Positions 43,432 through 53,599 of a stretch of 64,000 bases of DNA are shown piece by piece. The translations under genes and the position numbers were made by a program. The stretch's first letter is position 1. Each line of letters opens with the position of its first letter. The notes below the pieces were generated by a model, which worked only from the letters and a program-made list of their open reading frames with translations, was not told the DNA's origin and ran no database searches. The DNA comes from Ruegeria sp. Alg231-54 (GTDB taxonomy: Bacteria > Pseudomonadota > Alphaproteobacteria > Rhodobacterales > Rhodobacteraceae), in contig NZ_FREZ01000006.1 of NCBI RefSeq assembly GCF_900143525.1, forward strand, positions 62,001-126,000. Reading direction: 5' to 3'.

Positions 43432-44496
43432 ATGAGCAAAGCAAGTAGAGTTCTGGACGAAATGAATGACCGGTCACGCGAGGTGTTCCGGTTGATCGTT
43501 GAGAGCTATCTGGACAGTGGTGAACCCGTCGGAAGCCGCTCGCTGACCCGCACATTGTCGGAAAAGGTCAGCGCCGCCACTGTACGCAATGTGATGCAGG
43601 ATCTCGAATTTTTGGGTCTGCTCGACAGCCCGCATGTCAGTGCAGGTCGGGTGCCCACGCAGATCGGGCTGCGGATGTTTGTCGATGGGCTGCTTGAGGT
43701 GGGTGATCTTGGTGTCGACGATCGGCAGAAGCTGGATGAAACACTAGGCTCTAACGCGGGTGATGTGGGCGGGATGCTGGACCGAGTTGGTTCGGCCTTG
43801 TCACACGTGACACATGGCGCATCGCTGGTTCTAACCCCCAAGCAAGAGTCCGAGATCAAGCATATCGAGTTCGTCTCGCTGGCCCATGACCGCGCTTTGG
43901 TGGTTCTGGTCTTTGCGGATGGGCACGTGGAAAACCGTTTGTTTACACCTCCGCCGGGCCAGACGCCCAGTTCGATGCGCGAGGCGGCGAATTTTCTGAA
44001 TTCCCTGATCGAAGGAAGAACGCTCAGCGAAGTGCTGCGTCAGATGCAGACCCAGATTACCGCGCGCAGGCAGGAAATTGATGTTTTAGCGCGCGAGATG
44101 GTCGAAAGCGGTATGGCGGCCTGGGATGGGGATGGGACAGACTCGGCCCGTTTGATCGTGCGTGGGCGGGCGAATCTGCTGGGGGAGCCCGGTGAAGCCG
44201 AGGAATTGGACCGAATCCGAACGTTGTTTGACGACCTGGAGCGTAAGCAAGACATTGCTGAATTCCTCGAATTGACCGAAGAAGGTGAGGGTGTGCGCAT
44301 TTTTATCGGCTCTGAGAACAAACTTTTCTCACTTTCGGGTTCCTCTTTGGTGGTGTCTCCATATATGAACGCTGATCGAAAGATAATTGGTGCGGTTGGG
44401 GTCATCGGACCCACTCGTCTGAATTATGGGCGGATCGTGCCGATCGTGGATTATACGGCGCAACTGGTCGGCAAACTGATTTCCGACCGGAGCTAG
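43432..44496 (+). CDS. hrcA: Heat-inducible transcription repressor HrcA
   Basis: Repressor of groESL (and sometimes dnaK) through CIRCE. 354 residues with an N-terminal winged helix (MNDRSREVFRLIVESYLDSGEPVGSRSLTRTL; VRNVMQDLEFLGLLDSPHVSAGRVPTQIG), then the GAF-like core and SLVVSPYMNADRKIIGAVGVIGPTRLNY. ATG at 43432 follows GAGG; the frame opens six bases earlier with TTG. grpE follows after 10 bases. Confidence 0.95.
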   Translation: MSKASRVLDEMNDRSREVFRLIVESYLDSGEPVGSRSLTRTLSEKVSAATVRNVMQDLEFLGLLDSPHVSAGRVPTQIGLRMFVDGLLEVGDLGVDDRQKLDETLGSNAGDVGGMLDRVGSALSHVTHGASLVLTPKQESEIKHIEFVSLAHDRALVVLVFADGHVENRLFTPPPGQTPSSMREAANFLNSLIEGRTLSEVLRQMQTQITARRQEIDVLAREMVESGMAAWDGDGTDSARLIVRGRANLLGEPGEAEELDRIRTLFDDLERKQDIAEFLELTEEGEGVRIFIGSENKLFSLSGSSLVVSPYMNADRKIIGAVGVIGPTRLNYGRIVPIVDYTAQLVGKLISDRS

Positions 44497-44506
44497 AGGG
44501 TAAGAG

Positions 44507-45070
44507 ATGGCAGAGCCCAAGAACGAAGAATTTCTGGACGATATCGCAGCCGCCGAGGCGGAAGAGCTGGCTGAGGAATTTGCCGAGATCAGTGAAGAAG
44601 CGCTGGAAATTGATGCGCTACGCGCTGAGCGGGACGATTTCAAAGACAAGTTCATGCGCGCGCTGGCGGATGCGGAAAACGCGCGCAAGCGTGGTGACCG
44701 GGCGCGCCGCGATGCGGAACAATATGGCGGATCGAAACTGGCCCGCGACATGCTGCCGGTTTACGACAACATGAAACGTGCGCTTGAAGCCGCGACTGAT
44801 GAGCAAAAAGAAGTGGCAGGACCCCTTCTGGAAGGCGTGGAACTGACAATGCGCGCGCTGAAGGACGTGTTCCAGAAGCATGGAATGGAAGTGATCACGC
44901 CTGAAGTTGGCGACCGGTTTGATCCCAATGTGCACGAAGCGATGTTCGAGGCCCCTGTGCCGGGTACCCGTGCTGGTGACATTATTCAGGTGTCTGCAGA
45001 AGGCTTCATGCTGCATGATCGCCTGCTGCGGCCGGCGCAGGTTGGGGTGTCATCAACACCGGCAAGTTGA
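44507..45070 (+). CDS. grpE: Nucleotide exchange factor GrpE
   Basis: Exchange factor and thermosensor for DnaK. 187 residues: an acidic, helical N-terminus (about residues 1-60, coiled-coil), FMRALADAENARKRGDRARRD, and the C-terminal beta domain GVELTMRALKDVFQKHGMEVI and VSAEGFMLHDRLLRPAQVGVS. hrcA-grpE are adjacent; dnaK is not in the window. Confidence 0.96.
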   Translation: MAEPKNEEFLDDIAAAEAEELAEEFAEISEEALEIDALRAERDDFKDKFMRALADAENARKRGDRARRDAEQYGGSKLARDMLPVYDNMKRALEAATDEQKEVAGPLLEGVELTMRALKDVFQKHGMEVITPEVGDRFDPNVHEAMFEAPVPGTRAGDIIQVSAEGFMLHDRLLRPAQVGVSSTPAS

Positions 45071-45120
45071 TTGGTCTCGTTGAAGCCAAGCCTTCGGCGA
45101 GAGTATTTTATAAAAGATGA

Positions 45121-45147
45121 AGGGGCGGTCAGGTTTTGGCCGCCTCT
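45121..45147 (+). terminator. Possible terminator after grpE
   Basis: AGGGGCGG (45121-45128) pairs with CCGCCTCT (45140-45147), extendable inward, then TTTC and TTT. It overlaps the last codons of convergent mutS. Confidence 0.45.
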
Positions 45148-47762
45148 TTCAGTTTGTAGATCAGGTCTAGCGCTTCTCGCGGGGTAAGCTCATCCGGCAG
45201 AATATCGTCCAGCATGCCGGTTACCGGAGAAGCTTTGGGCGTTGGTGGTGGCGGTGGCGGGGCGGCTGAAAACAAAGGCAGATCGTCGATCAGGGTCTTT
45301 TGCTTCCCCCCTTCACGTTCGGTTTTTTCAAGTTGGTCCAGCACGATACGAGCACGTTCAACGACTGAAGCTGGCAGTCCTGCCAATTGGGCGACCTGGA
45401 CACCATAGGACCTGTCAGCCGCGCCTTTGTGGACTTCGTGCAGGAAGATCACCTCGCCTTCCCATTCTTTGACAGCAACGGTGGCGTTTTCCACGCCTTC
45501 CAGTTTGCCGGCAAGTGCGGTGAGTTCATGGTAATGGGTTGCGAACAGGGCGCGGCATTTGTTGGAGGCGTGCAGATGTTCCAGCGTGGCCCAGGCGATG
45601 GACAGGCCATCATAGGTGGCCGTGCCGCGACCTATTTCATCAAGAATAACGAGAGCGCGGTCATCAGCCTGATTGAGGATGGCGGCGGTTTCGACCATTT
45701 CGACCATAAAGGTCGAGCGTCCGCGGGCCAAATCATCCGACGCTCCGACGCGGCTGAACAGTTGGCTGACTAGCCCGACATGCGCCTGTTCCGCAGGCAC
45801 GTAACTGCCCATCTGGGCAAGCAGGGCAATCAGGGCATTCTGGCGTAGGAAGGTCGATTTACCGGCCATGTTGGGACCTGTCAGCAGCCAGATCGCCGCG
45901 CCTTTGTCAGCACTGAGATCGCAATCATTGGCGATGAAGGCGTCGCCGTTTTGCTGGCGCAATGCCTGTTCGACCACCGGGTGTCTTCCGCCCTGAACAT
46001 CGAACGCGCGTGAGGCATCAACTTGCGGGCGACACCAGTTTTCACCACGCGCCAGATCGGCCAGAGCAGTGGTCAGATCCAGTTCAGCCAAACCGCGCGC
46101 TGCTTGGTTGAGACGTGCGGCTTTATCCAGAATTTCGCCAGAAAGTCTTGCATAGAGCCGCTTTTCTATCTCAAGCGCCAAGTTTCCGGCGTTCAGAATG
46201 CGGGTCTCGATCTCGGACAGCTCCACTGTCGTGAACCGGACTTGGTTGGCGGTTGTTTGGCGGTGGATATAGGTCTCAGAAAATGGAGGATTCAGCATTT
46301 TCTCGGCATGGGTAGCCGTTGTTTCGATGAAATAGCCCAGCACATTGTTATGCTTGATCTTGAGCGACGTGATGCCGGTGTGTTCTGCATATTTCTGCTG
46401 AAACCCGGCAATGACGGAACGACCTTCGTCGCGCAGGGTGCGGGCTTCGTCCAGTTCGGCATCATAACCCGGGGCGATGAACCCGCCGTCCCGGGCCAGC
46501 AATGGGGGTTCGGCCACAAGCGCTTCGTCAAGCAGGTACAGCAGGTCGTCAAATCCGACCAGATTTTGCAGGGCGGTGGCCAGAAGAACCGGCAGGTCTT
46601 GACCCGCGCAGAGTTCGGCGATTGCAGCGGCTTGTGTCAGACCGTTGCGAATGGCGGTCAGATCCCGTGGGCCACCCCGATCCAGTGACAGGCGGGACAG
46701 CGACCGGTCCAGATCCGGGGTTTTGCGCAAAGCCTCGCGCAGGTCTGATGTGATCATGCTGTCTTCGGCCGCAAAAGTTACGGCATCCAGCCGCCCATGG
46801 ATGACGTCCAGATTGCGGGATGGGCTGGAAAGCCGTTGATCCAAAAGCCTTGCGCCACCCGGTGTGACAGTGCGATCCATCACAGATAGCAGCGAACCAG
46901 CGCGGCCACCGGACAGAGATCGGGTCAGTTCCAGATTGCGCCGTGTGGCGGCGTCGATCTGAACGACTCGGTCCTCGGATTCTTTCAATGGGGTTTGCAG
47001 AAGCGGCAGTTTACCCTTTTGCGTGATTTCCAGATAGTCGATCAGCGCACCCATGGCCGAGATTTCGGCGCGGCCAAAACTGCCGAACGCGTCCAGTGCG
47101 CCCACGTGAAACAGCCCGCAGATGCGCTTTTCCGCCGCAGTGCTGTCGAAGCTGGCACGCCCGATTGGGGTCAGCGAGATACCCAGATCCATAACGGGTT
47201 CGTTCAGTTTGTCCTGCACACCATCGGCCACGATCAACTCGGATGGTGCCAGCCGGGCCAGTTCGGGACTGAGGCGCACTGAGGTCAAAGGCATCACGTG
47301 AAATGCGCCAGTTGAGATATCGGCCCAAGCCAGCGCGGCCTCGTCGCGAACCTCGGCATAGGCGGCCAGGAAGTTGTGGCGGCGTGCCTCAAGCAGGGCA
47401 TCTTCGGTCAACGTCCCAGGTGTCACCAGACGCACAACATCGCGCTTTACAACTGATTTAGAGCCTCTTTTCTTGGCTTCAGCCGGGCTTTCCATCTGTT
47501 CGCAGACGGCTACGCGAAACCCTTTTCGGATCAGCGTCAGCAGATACCCCTCGGCCGCATGGACCGGTACGCCGCACATTGGAATATCGGTGTCGTTATG
47601 CTTTCCGCGTTTGGTCAAGGCGATGTCCAGCGCTTCGGCGGCGTTGACGGCGTCCTGAAAGAACATCTCGTAAAAGTCGCCCATGCGGTAAAACAGCAAG
47701 GCATCGGCATGCGCCTCTTTGATTTCGAGATATTGCGCCATCATCGGCGTGACTGTGGACAA
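45129..47762 (-). CDS. mutS: DNA mismatch repair protein MutS
   Basis: Recognises mispairs and starts methyl- or nick-directed repair. 877 residues with the mismatch-contact region FYRMGDFYEMFFQDA near residue 25, Walker A TGPNMAGKSTFLRQ, Walker B/signature VILDEIGRGTATYDGLS and a proline-run linker (APPPPPPTPK, about residues 832-841) before the C-terminal tail. Divergent from maeB; start at ATG 47762. Confidence 0.96.
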   Translation of the reverse strand: MSTVTPMMAQYLEIKEAHADALLFYRMGDFYEMFFQDAVNAAEALDIALTKRGKHNDTDIPMCGVPVHAAEGYLLTLIRKGFRVAVCEQMESPAEAKKRGSKSVVKRDVVRLVTPGTLTEDALLEARRHNFLAAYAEVRDEAALAWADISTGAFHVMPLTSVRLSPELARLAPSELIVADGVQDKLNEPVMDLGISLTPIGRASFDSTAAEKRICGLFHVGALDAFGSFGRAEISAMGALIDYLEITQKGKLPLLQTPLKESEDRVVQIDAATRRNLELTRSLSGGRAGSLLSVMDRTVTPGGARLLDQRLSSPSRNLDVIHGRLDAVTFAAEDSMITSDLREALRKTPDLDRSLSRLSLDRGGPRDLTAIRNGLTQAAAIAELCAGQDLPVLLATALQNLVGFDDLLYLLDEALVAEPPLLARDGGFIAPGYDAELDEARTLRDEGRSVIAGFQQKYAEHTGITSLKIKHNNVLGYFIETTATHAEKMLNPPFSETYIHRQTTANQVRFTTVELSEIETRILNAGNLALEIEKRLYARLSGEILDKAARLNQAARGLAELDLTTALADLARGENWCRPQVDASRAFDVQGGRHPVVEQALRQQNGDAFIANDCDLSADKGAAIWLLTGPNMAGKSTFLRQNALIALLAQMGSYVPAEQAHVGLVSQLFSRVGASDDLARGRSTFMVEMVETAAILNQADDRALVILDEIGRGTATYDGLSIAWATLEHLHASNKCRALFATHYHELTALAGKLEGVENATVAVKEWEGEVIFLHEVHKGAADRSYGVQVAQLAGLPASVVERARIVLDQLEKTEREGGKQKTLIDDLPLFSAAPPPPPPTPKASPVTGMLDDILPDELTPREALDLIYKLKEAAKT

Positions 47763-47905
47763 GGCTGACCCCTTTTGGCGTATTCCGGTCGCGACCTTAC
47801 AAATCCACCCATCTCGACGAAAGGTGAAAAGTATTCTCGTTGAGGCGCGCGCCTGCCTGCGCTATGAGGCAAAAGTCCCGCAGATGTAAAGAAACGACCC
47901 ATCAC

Positions 47906-50161
47906 ATGCCCAAAGCGAAGATCACCAAAGAAGAGGCGCTGGCCTTTCACCTCGACCCGACACCCGGCAAGTGGGAGGTTCAGGCCACTGTTCCCATGAC
48001 GACGCAGCGCGATCTGTCGCTGGCTTATAGCCCCGGTGTCGCTGTTCCATGTGAAGCTATCGCCGAAAACCCAGAGACTGCTTACGACTATACCAACAAG
48101 GGCAATCTGGTTGCGGTGATCTCGAACGGCACGGCGGTTCTGGGCCTTGGAAATCTGGGTGCGCTGGGTTCGAAACCGGTGATGGAGGGCAAATCAGTCC
48201 TTTTCAAACGGTTCGCTGATGTGAACTCGATTGATATCGAGCTGGATACCGAAGACCCGGACGAATTCTGCCGCGCTGTGCGTCTGATGGGACCGACCTT
48301 TGGCGGCATCAACCTGGAAGACATCAAGGCGCCCGAGTGTTTCATCATCGAGCAGCGCCTGAAAGAAGAGATGGACATCCCCGTCTTCCACGACGACCAA
48401 CACGGCACGGCGGTGATCTGTGCGGCGGGTCTGCTGAACGCGCTGCGTATCTCGGGCAAAAAGATCGAAGACGTGAAAATCGTGCTGAACGGCGCGGGTG
48501 CGGCGGGTATCGCCTGTATCGAGCTGCTCAAGTCGATGGGCGCAAAACACGAGAACTGCATCGTCTGCGACACCAAGGGCGTGATCTACCAAGGCCGGAC
48601 CGAGGGCATGAACCAGTGGAAATCGGCCCACGCGATTACCACCGAGTTGCGCATATTGGAAGAGGCCATGAAGGGCGCGGACGTATTCCTTGGTGTGTCG
48701 GTCAAAGGGGCAGTGACGCAGGATATGGTTGCCAGCATGGCGGACAATCCGGTGATTTTCGCCATGGCAAACCCGGACCCGGAGATTACGCCAGAAGAGG
48801 CGCATGAGGTTCGTGTTGATGCCATCGTCGCCACCGGGCGCAGCGATTATCCGAACCAGGTGAACAACGTTCTGGGCTTCCCTTACCTGTTCCGCGGTGC
48901 GCTGGACATTCACGCCCGCGCTATCAATGACGAGATGAAGATCGCTTGCGCCCATGCACTGGCCAATCTGGCGCGCGAGGATGTGCCGGATGAGGTTGCC
49001 ATGGCCTATGGCAAATCTCTAACCTTTGGCCGGGATTATATTATTCCGACGCCGTTTGACCCACGCCTGATCCACCGTATTCCGCCTGCCGTTGCCAGGG
49101 CGGGGATGGACACCGGAGCAGCCCGCCGCCCGATCATTGACATGGACGCCTATGAGCTGAGCCTGAAATCCCGCATGGACCCGACCGCCAGCATCCTGCG
49201 CGGCCTGAACGCCCGTGCACGTCAGGCGCAAAGCCGGATGATCTTTGCCGAAGGCGACGATCCACGCGTCTTGCGCGCGGCGGTGATGTATCAGCGATCG
49301 GGTTTTGGCAAGGCGCTTGTTGTTGGTCGCCCTGACGATGTGAAGGAAAAGCTGGAAGCCGCCGGTCTGGAGGACGCGGTGCGCGAGTTGGAGGTGATTA
49401 ACGCCTCCACAACCACGCATCTCGAAGCCTATAAGGATTTCCTTTACAAGCGTCTGCAGCGCAGTGGCTTTGATCGCAAGGATATCCATCGTCTGGCCGC
49501 GCGGGATCGCCATGTGTTCTCTTGCTTGATGCTGGCGCATGGCCACGCCGATGGCATGGTCACCGGTGCAACGCGGAAATCGGCACATGTGCTGGAACGC
49601 ATCAATCATGTGTTTGACGCTGATGCCGAACATGGGGCCGTTGGTGTGACGGCGCTGTTGCACAAGGGTAAGATCGTTTTGATTGGTGACACGCTGGTCC
49701 ATGAATGGCCGGATGAGCATGATCTGGCCAATATCGCAGAACGCTCGGCCTCGGTCGCGCGGCATTTGGGGCTGGACCCACGCGTTGCCTTTGTCAGCTT
49801 TTCCACCTTCGGCTATCCGGTATCTGAGCGGGCTGAGAAAATGCACGTAGCGCCCGAGATTCTGGATAAGCGCGGCGTCGATTTTGAATATGATGGCGAG
49901 ATGACCGTGGATGTGGCGCTGAACGTGGAACAGCAAGAGGCTTATCCCTTCTCGCGTCTGACGGGCCCAGCCAATATCTTGATTGTACCCGCACGGCATT
50001 CGGCCTCGATCTCGACCAAGCTGATGCAAGAGATGGGTGGCGCGAACGTCATTGGCCCGATCCTGACCGGTGTCGATAAGCCGATTCAGATCTGTTCGAC
50101 TGGCTCGACAGCAAATGACATTTTGAACATGGCCATTCTGGCCTCTTGCGATATTGGATAA
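47906..50161 (+). CDS. maeB: NADP-malic enzyme with C-terminal phosphotransacetylase-like domain
   Basis: Oxidatively decarboxylates malate to pyruvate. 751 residues: malic enzyme domain with LSLAYSPGVAVPC, YTNKGNLVAVISNGTAVLGLG and NGAGAAGIACIELL, then a phosphotransacetylase-like domain (from about residue 430, e.g. FAEGDDPRVLRAAVMY, AHGHADGMVTGATR) that is usually inactive but regulatory. This multidomain MaeB form is typical of alphaproteobacteria. ATG at 47906 is chosen over earlier codons for its family N-terminus. Confidence 0.93.
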   Translation: MPKAKITKEEALAFHLDPTPGKWEVQATVPMTTQRDLSLAYSPGVAVPCEAIAENPETAYDYTNKGNLVAVISNGTAVLGLGNLGALGSKPVMEGKSVLFKRFADVNSIDIELDTEDPDEFCRAVRLMGPTFGGINLEDIKAPECFIIEQRLKEEMDIPVFHDDQHGTAVICAAGLLNALRISGKKIEDVKIVLNGAGAAGIACIELLKSMGAKHENCIVCDTKGVIYQGRTEGMNQWKSAHAITTELRILEEAMKGADVFLGVSVKGAVTQDMVASMADNPVIFAMANPDPEITPEEAHEVRVDAIVATGRSDYPNQVNNVLGFPYLFRGALDIHARAINDEMKIACAHALANLAREDVPDEVAMAYGKSLTFGRDYIIPTPFDPRLIHRIPPAVARAGMDTGAARRPIIDMDAYELSLKSRMDPTASILRGLNARARQAQSRMIFAEGDDPRVLRAAVMYQRSGFGKALVVGRPDDVKEKLEAAGLEDAVRELEVINASTTTHLEAYKDFLYKRLQRSGFDRKDIHRLAARDRHVFSCLMLAHGHADGMVTGATRKSAHVLERINHVFDADAEHGAVGVTALLHKGKIVLIGDTLVHEWPDEHDLANIAERSASVARHLGLDPRVAFVSFSTFGYPVSERAEKMHVAPEILDKRGVDFEYDGEMTVDVALNVEQQEAYPFSRLTGPANILIVPARHSASISTKLMQEMGGANVIGPILTGVDKPIQICSTGSTANDILNMAILASCDIG

Positions 50162-50164
50162 ACC

Positions 50165-51037
50165 GTGACGATCTGGAACCTAGGCTCGATCAATGCGGAC
50201 ATGGTCTATGCCCTGCCGCATCTACCCACTGCCGGTGAAACCCTGGCCGCTTCGAACTTGGAGCGGTTTCTGGGTGGCAAAGGGGCCAACATGTCCGTTG
50301 CAGCGGCGCGTGCCGGATCGCGTGTGGCGCATATCGGTGGCATTGGGCCGGACGGGCGCTGGGCCCTGGATCGCATGACCGAATATGGCGTCGACACCCG
50401 GTTCATTGCCGAGGTCGACGTGCCTACAGGTCACGCGATCATTGCGGTGGACAAGCAGGGTGAGAACCAGATCATTCTGTATCCCGGCGCGAACCACGCC
50501 ATCGAACAGGATCAGCTGGGACAGGCCTTATCGCAGGCTGTTCCCGGTGATCTGCTGGTTATGCAGAATGAGACCAACGCCCAGGTCGAGGCCGCCCGCA
50601 TGGGCCGTGATCTTGGACTGACCGTCTGCTATGCCGCCGCGCCGTTTCAGGCTGATGCCGTGCAGGCGGTGCTGCCCTATCTGGATTTCTTGATCCTGAA
50701 TGAGGTCGAGGCAGAACAGCTGCGCGAAAGTACGGGCCAATCCATCTCTGGCTTGCCTGTTAAGCATGTACTGGTCACGTTGGGGTCTAAAGGCGCGCGC
50801 TACCTACCCAAGGATGGTGAGGCACTTGAGATTTCGGCACACAAAGTGAAAGCCGTGGACACGACCGGCGCGGGGGATACCTTCACCGGTTACGTTCTGG
50901 CCGGAATGGACCGCGGGTTGCCGATGCCGCAGGCGATTGCACAGGCAAATCGTGCCGCGGCCCTGATGGTCACGCGGCACGGCACGGCGGATGTTATTCC
51001 CGACCTCAAAGAGGTGCTGGAGGCCCGGTTCGGTTAG
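50165..51037 (+). CDS. PfkB-family sugar kinase, ribokinase-like
   Basis: A 290-residue ribokinase-fold kinase starting with GTG four bases after maeB. It has FLGGKGANMSVAAARAG and the catalytic/anion-hole signature DTTGAGDTFTGYVLAGM near residue 235, as in RbsK. Coupling to maeB is by proximity only. The sugar is unproven; ribose is the best guess. Confidence 0.85.
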   Translation: MTIWNLGSINADMVYALPHLPTAGETLAASNLERFLGGKGANMSVAAARAGSRVAHIGGIGPDGRWALDRMTEYGVDTRFIAEVDVPTGHAIIAVDKQGENQIILYPGANHAIEQDQLGQALSQAVPGDLLVMQNETNAQVEAARMGRDLGLTVCYAAAPFQADAVQAVLPYLDFLILNEVEAEQLRESTGQSISGLPVKHVLVTLGSKGARYLPKDGEALEISAHKVKAVDTTGAGDTFTGYVLAGMDRGLPMPQAIAQANRAAALMVTRHGTADVIPDLKEVLEARFG

Positions 51038-51705
51038 GACCCGGCGAATGGTGCGTTGCTACCCCAGAGCTGCTTGACCCGCGCATCCCGACCGCAGGCT
51101 TTGCGGTAGGCTTTGTATGCGTTTTTCTGGCGTTTCGGACCAAAGCGGGTGAGCACCAGCTTGTCGCCCTTGTAGTAATCCTGATGGTAAGCTTCGGCCG
51201 GGTAAAAGGTGCCCGCGTTTAAGATGGGCGTGACTACGGTTTGACCCAGCGCTTGCTGCGCATTGGCTTTGGCTTTCTGCGCTAACGTCTTTTCGCCTGT
51301 GTTAGAGACAAATACAGCAGTGCGATAGCTGTTGCCGCGATCACAGAACTGGCCGCCTGCATCGGTTGGATCAACGGAACGGAAGAACATGCTCAGCAGC
51401 GTTTCACGGGAAACCCGCGAAGAGTCGAAGGTGATCTGAACAGCCTCGTAATGTCCGGTGCCACCTTTCGTCACTTGGTCATAAGTCGGATTGGCTGTCT
51501 TACCGCCGGTAAAGCCGGATACGGCGCCAATCACGCCGGGAACCGATTCAAAATCGGATTCAACGCACCAGAAACACCCTCCGGCGACGGTCAGAGTTTC
51601 GGTGCCGGCAGCTGGTGCGGGCAGGGCGCGAAGCATCGCGGCCAGAGTGATCAGGACAAACAGAAGCGACGGTTTAACGAAATCGAGGTATGCGGTCCGG
51701 GTCAT
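51034..51705 (-). CDS. msrA: Exported peptide methionine-S-sulfoxide reductase
   Basis: Repairs oxidised methionine. 223 residues, with an N-terminal hydrophobic signal (SLLFVLITLAAMLRALPAPAA) that points to the periplasm, the catalytic motif AGGCFWCVESDF, the family blocks GHYEAVQITFD and PVDPTDAGGQFCDRG-like SVDPTDAGGQFCDRG, and YHQDYY. The C-terminal Cys in KACGRD may be the resolving residue. A parS-like 13/16 match lies inside it (51400-51415). Confidence 0.92.
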   Translation of the reverse strand: MTRTAYLDFVKPSLLFVLITLAAMLRALPAPAAGTETLTVAGGCFWCVESDFESVPGVIGAVSGFTGGKTANPTYDQVTKGGTGHYEAVQITFDSSRVSRETLLSMFFRSVDPTDAGGQFCDRGNSYRTAVFVSNTGEKTLAQKAKANAQQALGQTVVTPILNAGTFYPAEAYHQDYYKGDKLVLTRFGPKRQKNAYKAYRKACGRDARVKQLWGSNAPFAGS

Positions 51706-51803
51706 GGCAGATCTCCTTCTGAGATCAGGCTGCCCCGACTTTTCTGCTGTTGCAATCCGCTGACATGGTTTGTCACGCGCTGGTGAGACGAGTTTATCGG
51801 AGC

Positions 51804-52085
51804 TTAGCCCAACAATTGCCCCAGTTTCATAGCCACACCCATATTGCCCGAGATCTTGAGCTTACCCAGCGCCACACCAGTCATTGGGTTCAGCTTGCCG
51901 GTCAGCAGCTTGGTCAAGTTTTCCTGTGAAATTCTGATCGTACAGTCTGCATCCTGATCTTGCGTCGTCGCCTGATTGTCGATCAGCACGATCACCCCGT
52001 CATCACCGCAATCGAACTTGAGAGAGCCGTCAAATGTCTTGCCGTTCAGACCTTTCTGGATCCCGTCGACGATGTCCTGAAGCAT
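51804..52085 (-). CDS. SCP2 sterol-carrier-like protein
   Basis: A 93-residue stand-alone SCP2 domain: GLNGKTFDGSLKFDCGDDGVIVLID, DCTIRISQENLTKLLTGKLNPMTGVALGKLKISGN. Members bind lipids or acyl-CoA in a hydrophobic pocket; the cargo is unknown here. GGACAT with a weak ribosome site precedes the ATG. Confidence 0.88.
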   Translation of the reverse strand: MLQDIVDGIQKGLNGKTFDGSLKFDCGDDGVIVLIDNQATTQDQDADCTIRISQENLTKLLTGKLNPMTGVALGKLKISGNMGVAMKLGQLLG

Positions 52086-52174
52086 GGTATGTCCTTTCCC
52101 CGTTGACCTTTGCGTAAAGAAAAACGGGCGAAACAGGCAAGGGTGACGCTACTGGAACTGACTGGTCAGCGAAG

Positions 52175-52209
52175 ACAAAAAAACCCGGCGCCTTCTTGGA
52201 CACCGGGTT
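52175..52209 (-). terminator. Intrinsic terminator of argG
   Basis: On the minus strand, AACCCGGTGTC pairs with GGCGCCGGGTT (two G-U pairs) around a short loop and is followed by a run of T (complement of 52177-52183). Located about 23 bases after the argG stop. Confidence 0.85.
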
Positions 52210-52231
52210 CGTCTTCCAACAATGACGTGAA

Positions 52232-53458
52232 TTACTTGGACAGACGCTTTTCGCGCGCGGCCAGCAATTTCAGGCGCAGAGCGTTCAACTGGATAAACCC
52301 GGCTGCGTCTTTCTGATCATATGCCCCGGCATCGTCTTCGAAAGTCACGTGCTCTTCTGAATACAGCGAGTGATCCGACCAGCGGCCAACGGTCGAGGCC
52401 AGACCTTTGTACAGTTTGACGCGGACGGTACCGGTGACGTGTTCCTGCGACTTGTCGATGGCGGCCTGCAACATTTCGCGTTCGGGTGAGTACCAGAAGC
52501 CGTTATAGATTGCTTCCGCATATTGCGGCATCAGCTGATCTTTAAGGTGCATCGCGCCACGGTCCATGGTGATCGACTCGATGCCACGGTGCGCTTCCAG
52601 CAGAACGGTGCCACCCGGCGTTTCATAGATGCCGCGCGATTTCATTCCCACAAAGCGACCCTCGACCAGATCGAGACGGCCTATGCCGTGTTTGCCGCCG
52701 TATTCGTTCAGTTTGGTCAGGATGGTCGCGGGGCTCATCGCTTTGCCATTGATGCTGACCGCGTCGCCTTTTTCGAAACCGATCTCGATGAATTCGGGCT
52801 TGTTCGGCGCATCTTCGGGGTGAACGGTGCGCTGATAGACATAGTCGGGCGCCATATCGGCGGGGTCTTCCAGAACCTTACCCTCGGACGAGGTGTGCAG
52901 CAGGTTGGCATCGACAGAGAAGGGTGCCTCGCCGCGTTTGTCCTTGGCAATCGGGATCTGGTTTGCTTCGGCAAATTCCAACAGCTTGGTCCGGCTGGTC
53001 AGGTCCCATTCGCGCCAGGGCGCGATCACCTTGATGTCGGGGTTCAGCGCGTAAGCCGCCAGTTCGAACCGCACCTGATCATTGCCCTTGCCGGTCGCGC
53101 CGTGGGCCACCGCGTCGGCACCGGTGGCTTCGGCAATCTCAACCAGACGTTTCGAGATCAGCGGGCGCGCGATCGAGGTGCCCAGCAGATACAGGCCCTC
53201 ATACTGCGCATTGGCGCGGAACATGGGGAAGACGAAATCGCGGACGAATTCCTCGCGGACATCCTCAATAAAGATATTCTCGGGCTTGATTCCCAGCATC
53301 TCGGCCTTTTGGCGCGCTGGCTCAAGTTCCTCACCCTGACCCAGATCGGCAGTGAAGGTTACGACCTCACAACCATACTCGGTCTGCAGCCATTTCAGGA
53401 TGATCGAAGTATCAAGGCCACCGGAATAGGCCAGAACAACTTTCTTGGGCGCGGACAT
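52232..53458 (-). CDS. argG: Argininosuccinate synthase
   Basis: Joins citrulline and aspartate with ATP in arginine synthesis. 408 residues with the PP-loop [17 protein letters not shown] at the N-terminus, the citrulline/aspartate site [13 protein letters not shown] and the C-terminal [25 protein letters not shown]. Monocistronic, with its own terminator. Confidence 0.97.
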   Translation of the reverse strand: MSAPKKVVLAYSGGLDTSIILKWLQTEYGCEVVTFTADLGQGEELEPARQKAEMLGIKPENIFIEDVREEFVRDFVFPMFRANAQYEGLYLLGTSIARPLISKRLVEIAEATGADAVAHGATGKGNDQVRFELAAYALNPDIKVIAPWREWDLTSRTKLLEFAEANQIPIAKDKRGEAPFSVDANLLHTSSEGKVLEDPADMAPDYVYQRTVHPEDAPNKPEFIEIGFEKGDAVSINGKAMSPATILTKLNEYGGKHGIGRLDLVEGRFVGMKSRGIYETPGGTVLLEAHRGIESITMDRGAMHLKDQLMPQYAEAIYNGFWYSPEREMLQAAIDKSQEHVTGTVRVKLYKGLASTVGRWSDHSLYSEEHVTFEDDAGAYDQKDAAGFIQLNALRLKLLAAREKRLSK

Positions 53459-53599
53459 CTGACTTCCCCTTATTCATAAGACGATTGGCCCCTAACGGGT
53501 TTTGTGAGCGGGGGCAAGTTATCTGCGTTGACGCAGGGTCTGAATTGGGGTGAAACGGTCGGATAGAGAACAAGGATTGGTTGCGAGGGCGGTTCAAAG

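Noticed and set aside
49019..50029. A 336-codon open frame opposite maeB
   Set aside because: Shadow of the phosphotransacetylase-like domain; no start signal and no family resemblance.
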